Positions 34,188 through 44,200 of a DNA stretch of 64,000 bases are shown piece by piece. Under the pieces are notes generated by a model. That model saw only the letters and a list, made by a program, of their open reading frames with translations. It did no database searches and was not told where the DNA came from. Source of the DNA: Anagrus nilaparvatae (lineage: Eukaryota > Arthropoda > Insecta > Hymenoptera > Mymaridae). The stretch covers positions 12,958,001-13,022,000 of the forward strand of contig JAKSXM010000014.1 of NCBI GenBank assembly GCA_022575985.1. Reading direction: 5' to 3'. The number at the start of each line of letters is the position of its first letter. The first letter of the stretch is position 1. The position numbers and the translations under genes are program-made.

Positions 34188-34240
34188 TCTCGGTATGAAA
34201 AATACGGCTAGCCGATCTGACTGTTTGTTTAAAAAGTTGA

Positions 34241-35572
34241 TTAACCACTAAAGTCGATAAAGCACTGTCGAGCAGCATCTATTTCGCATATCGAGTTATA
34301 CTCGGAATAAATGACGCAGTTGACAATTTCTTTCAGAGCTTCTGCGAAGCGAATTTCTATGCGCACGCTACCGTGCTTTACGAGATTCCAGTGGCCTTCG
34401 CTGGCTGATAGGTCGGGTGTCAAGTCAAATACGTAGAGGCAGAATCCTGCTGGATAGGAAAACCTGTCGATTCTGTTACCTTGATTAAGGAAATGAATTC
34501 CAGTCCCGCTGAATAATGTATGGTAAGCCTCGAAGTAAGCCGCATTGTTGCCGGTGTAAACGGGTTGTAGTGGTGAGGAGGACGGTACCTGGACACCATC
34601 TACGTACATCGACAGATAGTTTAGATTAAAATGCTGGAAATTAAATGGGTTGAGTTTTCGGTCCCCGTTGAAAGCTTTATTCGATACAAATCCTAAGATG
34701 ATGCGTTTCGGTATCTGACCTATAATAACTGAATCTATCGTGTGATTCAATATCCCCTGCGAAATAACGACTGATTTAACGTCGACTCTGGTTAAGTCGT
34801 ACTTTGCCGTGGTTTTTGACAATGTATTTGCATGTGCGATGAGAACACCCGGTGAAATTTTTACTCTTCGTATGTGTAATGTAGCTTCGTCAAAATGTAC
34901 GTAATGCGTACCCGTCTCGTCCATTAGTGCAAAAGCTGGTCGGGCTTTTATTAGTCTTACTTTAAAATCGACACCGTTCAGCAGGAACTTGTTTTTGTTG
35001 AAGACGTCACTGTGTAAGTGACCAATCATATCTATGCTTTTGTTAGCATTTAACATCATGCGACGTCCTTCTAGACCAATATTACCGTCTTTTAAGTCAT
35101 CCATCTTTCCCGCCGTGTCGTCGTACCAGCCGACACATTGTAGATGCGAATTTTTCGAATCATATCCATAGTTGAGCAAATTTTCAATGTATGCTCGGTA
35201 ACCATAACCGTTACCCGGCGGAGTTACGATTTTTTGGTTAAAAGAGACTTCCACTTGACTGAAAAGCGAATGCATAAAATTATTTACCGGTCCAATGTTT
35301 TTTATTTTCAGCAAAGTTGCAGCGTCAGCTTCGGCTAGGTCCTCGTCCGTTTTGATTGTAACTTTTAGGTTTAGCATGGTATGGGCCAGGTCTAGGTATT
35401 CTTCGGCGTTTCCCGGAATATTGAATTCTATCGGGCAATCATCTGTTAAGCTCGCGATCGGTTTGTAGTTAACCCAATGACTCGATTCGATGGTAACTTG
35501 TGTGGAAGGTACGGTAAGTAATTCTAACTCGCTTTTTATCGATTCGCATGAATGTGTATGCAGGAAAGCCAT
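34241..35572 (-). CDS. Major capsid protein candidate
   Basis: 443 codons, uninterrupted, ATG at 35,572, TAG... stop codon at 34,241. The N-terminal third contains PIEFNIPGNAEEYLDLAHTM (residues 47-66), which I recognise from the multicopy F54H12.2-like proteins of nematode and insect Mavericks, and GYRAYIENLLNYG (124-136). Later segments such as PKRIILGFVSNKAFNGDRKL and NPFNFQHFNLNYLSMYVDG also suit that family. Those proteins are taken as the Polinton double-jelly-roll major capsid proteins. It would form the hexon-like shell. It is the longest intact late-type gene here, placed after the small basic protein and before the two unknown genes. The length is near the family norm. Confidence 0.8.
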   Translation of the reverse strand: MAFLHTHSCESIKSELELLTVPSTQVTIESSHWVNYKPIASLTDDCPIEFNIPGNAEEYLDLAHTMLNLKVTIKTDEDLAEADAATLLKIKNIGPVNNFMHSLFSQVEVSFNQKIVTPPGNGYGYRAYIENLLNYGYDSKNSHLQCVGWYDDTAGKMDDLKDGNIGLEGRRMMLNANKSIDMIGHLHSDVFNKNKFLLNGVDFKVRLIKARPAFALMDETGTHYVHFDEATLHIRRVKISPGVLIAHANTLSKTTAKYDLTRVDVKSVVISQGILNHTIDSVIIGQIPKRIILGFVSNKAFNGDRKLNPFNFQHFNLNYLSMYVDGVQVPSSSPLQPVYTGNNAAYFEAYHTLFSGTGIHFLNQGNRIDRFSYPAGFCLYVFDLTPDLSASEGHWNLVKHGSVRIEIRFAEALKEIVNCVIYSEYNSICEIDAARQCFIDFSG

Positions 35573-35589
35573 TTTGAGTATCTTATATT

Positions 35590-36180
35590 TTAAGAAAAAA
35601 TGTCGGCAAACGTATTCTTACTTGACCGTTTTTTGTCGTTTTTTTGCTTTTTCTGAATCTTTTTTCTTTTGTTTTTTCTTTTTTTCTTTTTTATGCCGTT
35701 TTTTTTTGACGTTGTTTTCCTTTTATTAGTTGTCTCCTTTTTTTTCTTTTTTCTTCATTTTGTTTCTTGCCCAGTTGTACGCAGAGTGCCGAGTGTATTT
35801 AGCAAGTGACTGCTTAGAGCCGGATGTTTCAATTTATAACCTGACCCCTCCATTAGATACTTATCTAGCTGATCCTCTGCTTTTCTCTTTAAATTACCGA
35901 CAGACTCGCGTGCATGGATGCGCAGAGACTCTTTGGCTGGTTTTTTGTTCAACGCGACATCTGACAGTACATTTATACCGGTCCGCCAAGCTTCTTTACC
36001 GACTACCTTAGCCCCTCTTGTAAATAAAGGTAGGATGCTGCGAAACAGTCCGCCAAGAAATGAGCCAATGCCGCTTCCCCGTTGATGTGGTGTTCCAATG
36101 TAAACGCGATTTATACCTGTACTAAATTCACTTCCACCGCTCCCAATTTGACTGTTGTAGTAATCAATGTAGTGGGCCAT
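35590..36180 (-). pseudogene. Small basic, membrane-active-like virion protein
   Basis: ATG at 36,180 after a 35-bp A-rich leader. 141 codons are open to 35,755. The N-terminal part is Gly/Ser-rich (MAHYIDYYNSQIGSGGS), then residues 37-53 form GIGSFLGGLFRSILPLF, a hydrophobic/amphipathic helix, followed by RGAKVVGKEAWRTG. This layout resembles the small virion core or membrane-lytic proteins of adenovirus-like viruses; I cannot name it firmly. A different frame downstream, from about 35,760 to a TAA at 35,590, is extremely Lys/Arg-rich and ends NTFADIFS. It may be the displaced basic tail after one or more frameshifts in the A-rich tract (35,650-35,760). The segment 35,928-35,989 is duplicated outside the element. 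Confidence 0.55.
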
Positions 36181-36213
36181 TTTGTTTTTTTTGTTTTTTT
36201 TATTTTTTTTTGA

Positions 36214-37047
36214 CTAATCCGTGCGCTTGAAATGCAACGTCACCGTCAACGTACCGACATCAAATGGCACTGCTGAACCGTATTGGTCGCGCAAGTCAAT
36301 TTCAATGGATCTGAAAGACTTGTGTAATAAGGGTACGTAAGAAGGGGGTGAGAAACTTTTAACCCTAACTGATCCATAAACAAACTTTTCGGTATCGAGA
36401 GAGATGCTCCTTAATAGCGGGGTATGCACATCACCCGTGATCCTTGGTTCAAGAATATCCGAATATATCATTATCATGTTGGGTATGTTTGCCGTGAGAT
36501 TCGGTTGTCTTTTAGCGGTTACTTGCTCTTTTTCTGGGGCTCGTAGCTCATAAGTTGAATCCGTGAAACCTAATATGCTTCTGATGACTTCGGAGACTTT
36601 CAGTGTGTGTAGTGAGTTGCTCCTGCAGTTTTTATCGCAAGTCAGTTTGAGGGAAACGAAGCCTCCACGTTTGCGTTCGTATGCGAAATGCTTTTTTACT
36701 GATTCCTGTGCATTTAATTCCACCAGAAACGATTCTATATCGTCGTAAATGCCTGGACTTATGTGGGATTCAATTTTTGACTATGCTGTAGAGACTCCAG
36801 TTTTTGGTGTCTCTTTTTCTTTTCCAGTAAAATGCAACAACCGAGTAGTAAGTTTTCTATCGATCGAATTGTCCTTGACGTGATGCATAGTCATTGGTAT
36901 TTGAATTTCGGCCAAAGCCACACTCCACTCTCCATCTAAATCAATCTGTTGCGGCAGGTACGTGCTAAAATGCGTCGTCATATTGTCAGGATATACATTC
37001 ATGCTGCTGTTGCTAGGCAGCACAATGGAGAATTGATTTTTCTTCAT
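36214..37047 (-). pseudogene. Minor capsid (penton-like) candidate with in-frame TAG
   Basis: ATG at 37,047 directly behind an A tract. The N-terminus NQFSIVLPSNSSMNVYPDN and the segment GEWSVALAEIQIPMTMHH are typical of the protein that accompanies the capsid gene in insect and nematode Polintons, thought to be a single-jelly-roll vertex protein. After 88 codons an in-frame TAG (36,781-36,783) interrupts; the same frame then stays open for 188 codons to 36,214 with segments GGFVSLKLTCDKNCRSNSL and SVRVKSFSPPSYVPLLHKSF. So one base change splits an otherwise complete 277-codon reading frame. A start at the downstream GTG is unlikely in an animal cell. Confidence 0.65.
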
Positions 37048-37083
37048 TTTTTTTTTTTTTTTTTAAATATTTTTAGCATTTAC

Positions 37084-38168
37084 TTAAATTGGAACTAATT
37101 CAGAAGCGAGAATCCAGGAATTGAACTTTGCCGGATATCCACGCCAGCTGACAAAATGTTTCTTTGCCTTTCCGCGACCTTTAGTTTGCAGAATTTGATC
37201 AATTTCGAAAACAGCATCGGTGAGATTTTTTTTACCGGACACAGTTCTTCCTCGTAGTATATACCGTCTATGGCTTCGCCATCCAGATCCTCCAACGTGT
37301 AGACCGGCGGTTGTCTCGCACAAGAGACACGCGCGATTCTGAAAATTTCAAGAGTCCATCCACTCTCGTAACCCTTCCGGAAAGTTTCTGGAGCACGGCT
37401 GACTCGAACCAGCGTTCCAACGTTATATTTTGGTATTTTATGTAATTTCCTCTTTAGCGAGTATCTTTTTCTCAAATTGAAGCGTGCTGTATCTGCGTTA
37501 TTTAAATTTACACTCGCTGGAGTCATTTTTGTGCCTGAATGTATCGTGTTGTTGTACGAGTGGACTATAGACGGTAGTACGTCAATATATCTCCGTGTAT
37601 TTTTGTACGTGAAGAAACGCCATAAGCGATGCTTGATTGTCTGAATCGCGCGCTCGGCGATTGCAGCTTTTGCGTCTGGGTTTCGAATCAATCGTAATTC
37701 AATATTATAATCCTTGAAGACATCCTGTACGACCTTAGCCGTGAATTTACGGCCACGGTCCGTTTGGTAAAGAATCGGTAATTTATCCCTGTTGTTGGAA
37801 AATATTTTGCGTAGAGCTGTAGCCACAGAAATGCCTGATTTGTCTTTAAGAGGTTCGACCCACAAAAATTTACTTAAACAGTCAATAACAAAGAGTACGT
37901 AAGTGTAATTATCGTTGAATGATTTGATCGAACGGAAATCGGCCAAATCAGCCTCGAAACAGTCGTATATATTGGATACATCGTACGTCCGTCGTGGAAA
38001 CTTTTTTCTAACCAATTTATGCTGATTATAGGCGTCTTGTTCGATCAGCCAATCTTTAACTTTTGTTTTATGGAATTAGCTTTTTGTGTTTCGGAATAAA
38101 TGATAGGCTCCGGCGAAAGCCGAAGTTTGCTCAGGCTCGTAATACAATTTGCTCAGTTTGCTTTCCAT
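37084..38168 (-). pseudogene. INT: Retroviral-type integrase with chromodomain, broken
   Basis: ATG at 38,168. Thirty codons (containing LYYEPEQTSAFAGAY) precede an in-frame TAA at 38,076-38,078; the same frame continues to the catalytic core. In the piece starting at 38,015 the DDE residues are D23 (EADLADF), D86 (YQTDRGRKF) and E121 (AAIAERAIQTIK), spaced about 35 apart as in retroviral integrases. Then comes an SH3-like segment (YNVGTLVRVSRAPETF). At an A8 run (37,226-37,233) the frame must shift by one to reach a chromodomain (FEIDQILQTKGRGKAKKHF, then VSWRGYPAKFNSWI) ending at 37,084. The C-terminal chromodomain is known for Polinton integrases. The role is insertion of the element DNA with 6-bp duplications. 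It carries one nonsense codon and one frameshift. Confidence 0.85.
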
Positions 38169-38310
38169 TATTTTTTTTATTTTTTTTCTGTACTGGTGTT
38201 ACCTTCTGTTTTTTTGTTTTGTTTTGTTTTTTTTTTTCATTACTCTGTAACTTCTTGCTTTTCTGTTTGCTTATTTTATTTTTTTTCTTTTTTTCTTCAA
38301 TTTTAGCGTT

Positions 38311-38806
38311 TTAATTTTTCTTTTTATTGATACCAATGAGTTTCTGTATACGATCAAAAAATTTTTCGAACGTAATTTTTGAAACCATGCAGCAGGCTGT
38401 TACGAGAGCAGCGGTTCGTTCACCAGGTTCGGAGTCAAAAGATAACATCTTCGTGAATGCTTTATCGGCTAATATTCGGTCGGCTTTGCGTCTGTCCTTG
38501 TCAGAGTTGTAAGCTAAGTCATGTTGTAAGCAAGCTTTATCTAAGGGATTTATACCTTGCTCACCTTGCTGTAAACGCTGATCCAAGTGTGTACCAGCCC
38601 CGCAAAATTCGTAGCCTCTCGGAAAATTTAATTCGAAAGGTAACAAATCAATTAGCGCATCTAATACGCTATTTTCTTCTTCCTTTTTTTTTTGCATCGT
38701 CTTCTTCTTCACCGTTGAGCATTTTAAATGCTTCTGATTCAGGTTCTACATTAATCTCTTCAGATACTAGATTAATATCAAACGCTTCTATCATAGGTGA
38801 TTCCAT
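38311..38806 (-). pseudogene. Phospholipase A2-domain virion protein, A10 frameshift
   Basis: The likely start is the ATG at 38,806, 16 bp inside the end of the preceding gene and in another frame. An acidic N-terminal segment (SEEINVEPESEAFKML) runs into an A10 run at 38,694-38,703, after which that frame stops. The +1 or -1 frame holds the PLA2 domain: calcium loop YEFCGAGTHLDQRL and the catalytic HDLAY pair (His64-Asp65 counted from the ATG at 38,712). This pattern is the parvovirus VP1-type secreted PLA2, used by virions to leave endosomes. PLA2-type proteins have been described in relatives of Polintons. A separate start at 38,712 (MKKKTMQKKK) would also give an intact PLA2 domain of 133 codons. 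Confidence 0.75.
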
Positions 38807-39714
38807 GTTCTTAGCGATGAATTTGCTTCAGGACTGAACGCGGATATAGAATCGTTTTTTCGTAGCCTCTTATGTTTATTTTTTTTTCTGTTTAATTTCG
38901 GTGTGACGTCCGAGTAATTTTCTCCTTCTTCTTCTTCTCCTTCTTCTTCTTCAGCTAGTGCGTCTTTATACGTGGATTTGTTTACCGACGCAAACGATTT
39001 GCTTCTATTGTTATTATTATTTATGTTTCTTTCTGGTGGTGGTGGTGTTGAAGACGCGAGAATGGAAAGCAGAGAGTTGTGAGGCGCAACAACTACGCCG
39101 TCTTTCCAAAAGTCTTTGTTTCCGACAAAATTCTCAGGCGAACCAGCGGCTCGGAGAGCAGAACAAAACTGACTTCTTCCCTTTGCTCTGATTCTTTTTC
39201 TCGATCGCATGGCGTCGTTCACTAAGTCAACAATGCTCGAGTCAGGTAGGAGATGTCCACGCACGCGTACTCTTCCGGCATCGTCCCAAGATACGCTGTT
39301 TACTTTTCGCGCAAACATCAAAAAACTTCTGGCTTTTTCGCGATATTTTGCCGGTACGGTGTTTATAATTTCGTCGTCGAAATTACGTGATGCCTCTTGC
39401 TCGTCGACTTCGTATTGCAATTTTTCTGTTTCCAAATTTTGATTAGCGCGTGAACTCGCTTTTGCAGTTAAAAAGCGTTGCAGAGCTTGTTGATAAGCGT
39501 TGCTCTATGCGTTCAGGTCCGGAAATTCATCGGATTGCAAAATATCCCGCATTAGAGCATCGAGTCTGCTAATGAGTGTGCCCGGAGTTTGTACAGTTTT
39601 TTCCATATCCATGGACAGTAAATGTTGCTGCTGCTGCTGCTGCTGCTGTTGCTGTTGATTAACAGTAGCTTCGTTTTCGGCAGGTACGAGAATCATTTTT
39701 CTAGCGTGATCCAT
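38791..39714 (-). pseudogene. Conserved Polinton protein of unknown role, in-frame TAG
   Basis: ATG at 39,714 behind an A tract. The first 69 codons have MDHARKMILVPAENEATVN, a CAG-encoded Gln run, then TPGTLISRLDALMRDIL, and stop at TAG 39,505-39,507. The same frame is open before and after, to 38,791 (VPAKYREKARSFLMF, then WDDAGRVRVRGHLLPDSSI and RSQFCSALRAAGSPENFVG). The C-terminal part is Glu-rich, then basic (KLNRKKNKHKRLRKNDS). I know this arrangement from arthropod virus-like elements but not its function; a scaffold or core role is possible. The end overlaps the PLA2 gene start by 16 bp. Confidence 0.6.
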
Positions 39715-39723
39715 TTTTTTTTT

Positions 39724-40110
39724 TTATTTAAAAAAAAACTTATCAACAACGGCGGTTATTATAGGTACTAAAAGAGCCGGCAGAAACCCGCCAATACCGC
39801 CGCCGTGCTGTAGAAGTAACTTTTTTTTGCCTGTGAATTTATCGTTTTTTCGTTTGACGCTCAATAATCTCAGCAACTTTGCGTGTTTTTTTAATCGATT
39901 TTTTTCATCCGGTTTAAGCGGTACATTGCCTCTCAATATATTAAGCGCACATTCGCACAAACACTTTACGAGATTTTTATCGGCGCTGCCGAGTAAAACT
40001 GCTCTCTGTTTACCCTCTAGTTGACTTAACGCTCTCAATATGTTTGCGTGTTTTTTCGAAATTGGACACTTTTTTCTCCCACCCCCGCAGCGTCGTCCTT
40101 TTGGCGCCAT
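39724..40110 (-). CDS. Basic protein with hydrophobic C-terminus
   Basis: 128 codons, intact. The ATG at 40,110 shares a base with the TAA of the ATPase gene (TAATG), an arrangement unusual for animal genes and common in compact viral genomes. The N-terminus is strongly basic (MAPKGRRCGGGRKKCPISKK). The middle has cysteines (LVKCLCECALNI) and a basic helix (KPDEKNRLKKHAKLLRLL), and residues 103-122 form GGGIGGFLPALLVPIITAVV. The basic plus glycine/hydrophobic layout suits a DNA-binding core protein or a small virion protein with a membrane-active tail. The product is not identified. Stop at 39,724. Confidence 0.65.
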   Translation of the reverse strand: MAPKGRRCGGGRKKCPISKKHANILRALSQLEGKQRAVLLGSADKNLVKCLCECALNILRGNVPLKPDEKNRLKKHAKLLRLLSVKRKNDKFTGKKKLLLQHGGGIGGFLPALLVPIITAVVDKFFFK

Positions 40111-40815
40111 TACAAATAAATCACTGATGGTGGAGCGCTTGAGTTTTTCATTGACGTCTTTTTTCTTTTACCCCTATTATTATTATTATTAATGGGTACG
40201 TAAACTGTTTGATGCAATGCCTCGTGTGGGAAAATGTCTGTACGATAACGTAAATTCTCCGGTGTGGACTGCTTGAGATCTACCAGAAGATAACCGTGTG
40301 GTTTAGCCGTGGCGTCGCGGTAAGCTTGCTGGACAAAAAGCGGTTGTTCGGGTGAAAGCTGATGAGCTAAATGTCTTATTTGGGATTTGTCCCTGGGATT
40401 TTTGAGCAGTACCAGATAATTTGTCTTTTGTAAATCACTCGTATAGTCCGTGGAATCGGGTAAACCTTCGTGAAATTCGATGTTTTCACCCAATCCTCTG
40501 TAGGTTTCCTGCCACATTGAGTAATAAAGTAAAATGCGATCAAACCGACAGTCGTTCATGCGATCTACATGTTCGAGAAAATTTTTTATAAAAACTGTCT
40601 TACCGGCTCCTTTTTTTTTTTGGTACACCAATCATCATCATCATGAACACCAACAACAACAACATCAAAGAGTAAAATGAAAGGAAAAAAAAAAAGTTAT
40701 TATGTTATTTAATTAAAAGCAAAAATTTTTACGTTAAATTGACAAATTACCTGTTGGACCGCTGATCATACATGTCCATGGATGCTTCCATGCATCGATA
40801 TGGATCCATTTTTTT
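40110..40815 (-). pseudogene. Packaging ATPase, split Walker A, Walker B apparently lost
   Basis: Exon 1 (about 40,815-40,751) encodes HPWTCMISGPT and exon 2 (40,609-40,110) begins GAGKTVFIKNF. A 141-bp intron with GT at 40,749-40,750 and AG at 40,610-40,611 lies between, so splicing yields the Walker A loop GPTGAGKT. The 3' end has NYLVLLKNPRDKSQIRHLAH, AYRDATAKPHGYLLVDLKQ and TDIFPHEALHQTVY, as expected for the Polinton FtsK/HerA-type DNA-packaging ATPase. Between EFHEGLPDSTDYTSD and NYLVLL I see no Walker B (hydrophobic stretch then DD/DE), and the protein is short (~190 codons), so an internal deletion is likely. The ATG at 40,807 is in another frame from exon 1, hinting at a small indel near the start. 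Confidence 0.7.
40610..40750 (-). other. Intron inside the ATPase P-loop
   Basis: Donor GTAATT; a T13 tract and a TTG microsatellite; the first AG after the T tract is the predicted acceptor, although it follows an A11 run. The intron is 141 bp, which keeps the Walker A codons in phase. Confidence 0.65.
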
Positions 40816-41252
40816 TATTTAAATGTAATTTTTTAACTTACGTAGTTTCGCTGCGTGAGCAAATACGAGCTCGCGCAGCCGACAAAAGCTGCTTGCGCAG
40901 CAGCGGACGCCGCCCCCCCGCTCTCCCGAAGGGCGCGGCGCGTGCGCGAGCACGAAAAACTCGCAAAAAATTAGACTAATCTTGCGTTTTTTCTTTTTTT
41001 TTATTGATATTATTTATTGATACAAACAATGCGTGAAATCGATGTACCATTCGTACGTAAGTACGTACGTACGTACGACTGTACGAGGAATTTTTGGCAA
41101 GGAAAAAAATTAAATAGGAATCAGATTATAATAAAAATAAAAAGTACACAAATAATTATTATTTTTTTCTTTTTTTTATCAAAAATTTTTTCTTTTTATT
41201 TTTTTTTCATAATAATGCAGTATCATACATGTTTTTTTTTTAAATTTTTTAT
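40816..41252. other. ATPase-polymerase gap with GC-rich palindromic tract
   Basis: A GC-rich stretch at 40,855-40,960 (GCTGCTTGCGCAGCAGC, CGCGCGCGAGC-like steps) stands out in the AT-rich element. A GTAC repeat lies at 41,058-41,078 (TACGTACGTACGTAC). Both could be regulatory, replication-related or chance; no gene. Confidence 0.5.
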
Positions 41253-44200
41253 CTACATATAAAAACCATATGGAAAACTTTTACTTAAACCTACGAATCT
41301 TCGTTTGCTAAAAACTGGTCTACAAATTTTCGTTTCAGTCCGGGTAACGACATCGTGAAATTGCGTGCGTCTAATAGCAATATTGTCACGTACAGTAATT
41401 GGATCATTTTGTTCGCACAGTACCAGTGATTCAACCGTGTCAAAATTGATTATCTGACTATTTTTGAAATTTAACCTAATACCCTTGACCTTGCAAATTT
41501 CCACAATAGTACCATCGTCTGTCAACACCTTGTAAGTGTAAAATTTTGGTCCAGCGGATACAAATGATGTTATATACGCGTTTTCACCGTATGCAGTCGA
41601 TTCGTTGGTGAGGTCTCCGAGTAAGGGTCCTGTTGGCAGGTCTGGGATCCCTGAATTCGGGTTAGATAAGTATATTACCGAATCTGTGTCCACATAGTAA
41701 GCAGCGCTACCTAAATGTTCAAGATAATTGTACAATTTGAGTCGAGCTTGAGCCGTCACGAAAGCCGCGATCACGACACTCGCGGTATTCAGAGGTTCCG
41801 GATTGCATTCTTTGAAGCGCGTACTCAAATATAAAACATTGTCGTCAACGGGTAGCAAACCTGTCACCTCGGTAATCGGGCAGGTTAAAGTCGCGTGCAG
41901 CTCGGCTGGGTCGTTTACCACATAAGTCTTTATTTTATTTTCCTGCTGGCCAAAGAAACCCCACAGCGAATTCAAACATAATTTTGCCAAGCCCCTGAAC
42001 GACGGATTACTTTCAATCTTCTCACGGTCTAACTCTATACCCTCGTTACGTGAAATATCTAAAACGTATTCATCAACGGTAGAATACTGTTCGGGTAAAC
42101 CGCTAGCTTGCGTCTTTAATTTGAAAAAAGTGTCTATGTATTCCGCAAATAATCCGCCCTTTTTCGTCACTGGATCAAATTCCGTCATCTCGTACTGCCA
42201 AATTTCGTAAATCTCCTTAATTACGTAACCCCGTTCGACTGCTTTTTTCAATTCCAGCGAAACCCACGTACCCACAAAGACTCTTAAATTTTCGTCCTCG
42301 TGACGACACGCCTCTTGTCTCATTTCCTCGCAACAAGTACGACACAGGCCAAACAAGAGCTTACCGTGCATTTCTACGGGTAAAACAGGATGCGTGAGAT
42401 TCCTCGGTGGTAGAATTTTGCAGTAAACTAGTCCCTCGACCCTGTCCACAAAATTTTCGTAATTTTGACCAGCGAATTCACGACATTCCGGTTCGCCGAC
42501 GTATAATTTTGGGTGAGCAAGCGGAAATTTACCACGCTTGCAAATGTATGGATAAAGCGACGTCACATCAACGTAATTTATTTTTTCGCCAGCACCGACT
42601 CGATACGACTTTATGAAATTTTCAGTTCTGCCGCCGTAAAAAGCTTCTCTCGGATTTAATGGCGGATTTCTGGTCAAATCGTGCTGGTCGAGATAATTGC
42701 TTATTTCGGGATTTTGTTCAAGTTCCATTCTGAATTCGCATTCCCATTTCACAATAAGTTCATAGTTATTGGCTCTGATTCTTCTGCTAATGGCCAAAGT
42801 TCTGCTATAACGATCTTCGAGCGTTTCGAAATTGTACTCGCTTAGCGGTTTGTCTCTGTTTCTCACGAAGCAACGAATACAACCGTGCCAATAACAACCC
42901 ATCATCTGAAGACATATACCGTTATGCGCATCGGTTTGGCTCGGAGGAATAAATCCATCTACCTTAACGTTTATAGGAAGCCTGATTTCACGACAACGAC
43001 CAGCGTGCTGAATTTCCCGATTCAATTCCCTTTCCATCCAAACTAACCACTGGACGGCTATCACAGACTGGTTGTCGCTAAATCTATAACCCCTGGCCGG
43101 TAAGATACCTACTGTGTTTGGTTTTAAAAAATTTTTCCTAAAAACCTTCATAAATGCACTGGCAATCGTCGTAGCTTCCGTGAAGGGACAAATTCTACCG
43201 ATCTCCAAAAAAGATTCTCTAAATTTCAAACAAGCTTTCCTCAACACATCTACGTCATTTTTGCAATACGACTCAATCTCGACTTGAAAATCAAACAAAC
43301 GTCCGGAATTTTTTCTCTCCCTGTACCAGGTCAAAAACTTTTCTCTTTTATCGCGCGACATACTGTCGACGCAATAAAACTCGATATCCGGTAACGGACA
43401 AATGTAATTCTGGTTTTCAGGTGTGTTAAAGAGGTGTGGAAAATCCCCCTTAATCATATCCGGCAAACCAAAAGCTTTAGGCAAAGCGCTCAGAGCCATG
43501 TGAAAATAATTCAGACTGTCTATGAATTTAACTTTTTTTTCAACAGTCATCAATACAATTTTCGACCCGTTCAATATCAGCTTTGGTTTCAGACGCATTT
43601 CCTCGACCATGTGCTTTAATAAAAATTGATTGTCAAAACTTTGACCGTTATGAGAAATACATATGACTTTTGAAAAATCCTTTTTCGGCATTAGCGCTAA
43701 TGTCAAAAAATTTTTCACAGGTTCTTCGCGGAAAATGTATTCTCGACGCCCGCATTTCGCACAGAATTGCAAGTCCTCGTCTCGCAAACAAAAAGTACAA
43801 ACTTGTTGCGCAACGCATAAATTCGGCTTGTGCAACTTAACCGCACAATCACCGACTAAAGTTTCACATTGCGTGGTTTCAAAGTCGAAAAATATAAAAA
43901 TTACTTTTGACTCATTATCTCTTTGAGACAGGGGCTGCATAAAACATAAATGATTCACGTTCACGCGTTTTAGGCACGTGTTGCAAAAAATTTCGTTGCA
44001 CTTGTGTTTCACGATATCGTCAATCTTTATCATTTTAAGACACGAAGAACAGTGTCTCACACCAAGGCAAACCGAGGCAACATTTTTATAACACCCGTGT
44101 GCTCTGTGTTTTTCAAAACAGCTATCATTCAGAAAATATCTCTGACACAAATCGCAAAACACAAACTGCTGAAACCCCACGATCAACTGATCACAGCGTG

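Noticed and set aside
37084..38168. Retrovirus or LTR retrotransposon integrase
   Set aside because: No RT, protease or LTRs nearby; it lies inside the Polinton and has the Polinton-type chromodomain tail.
38063..38314. Phe-rich membrane-like peptides on the plus strand
   Set aside because: They are translations of the T-rich complement of the A-rich integrase leader.
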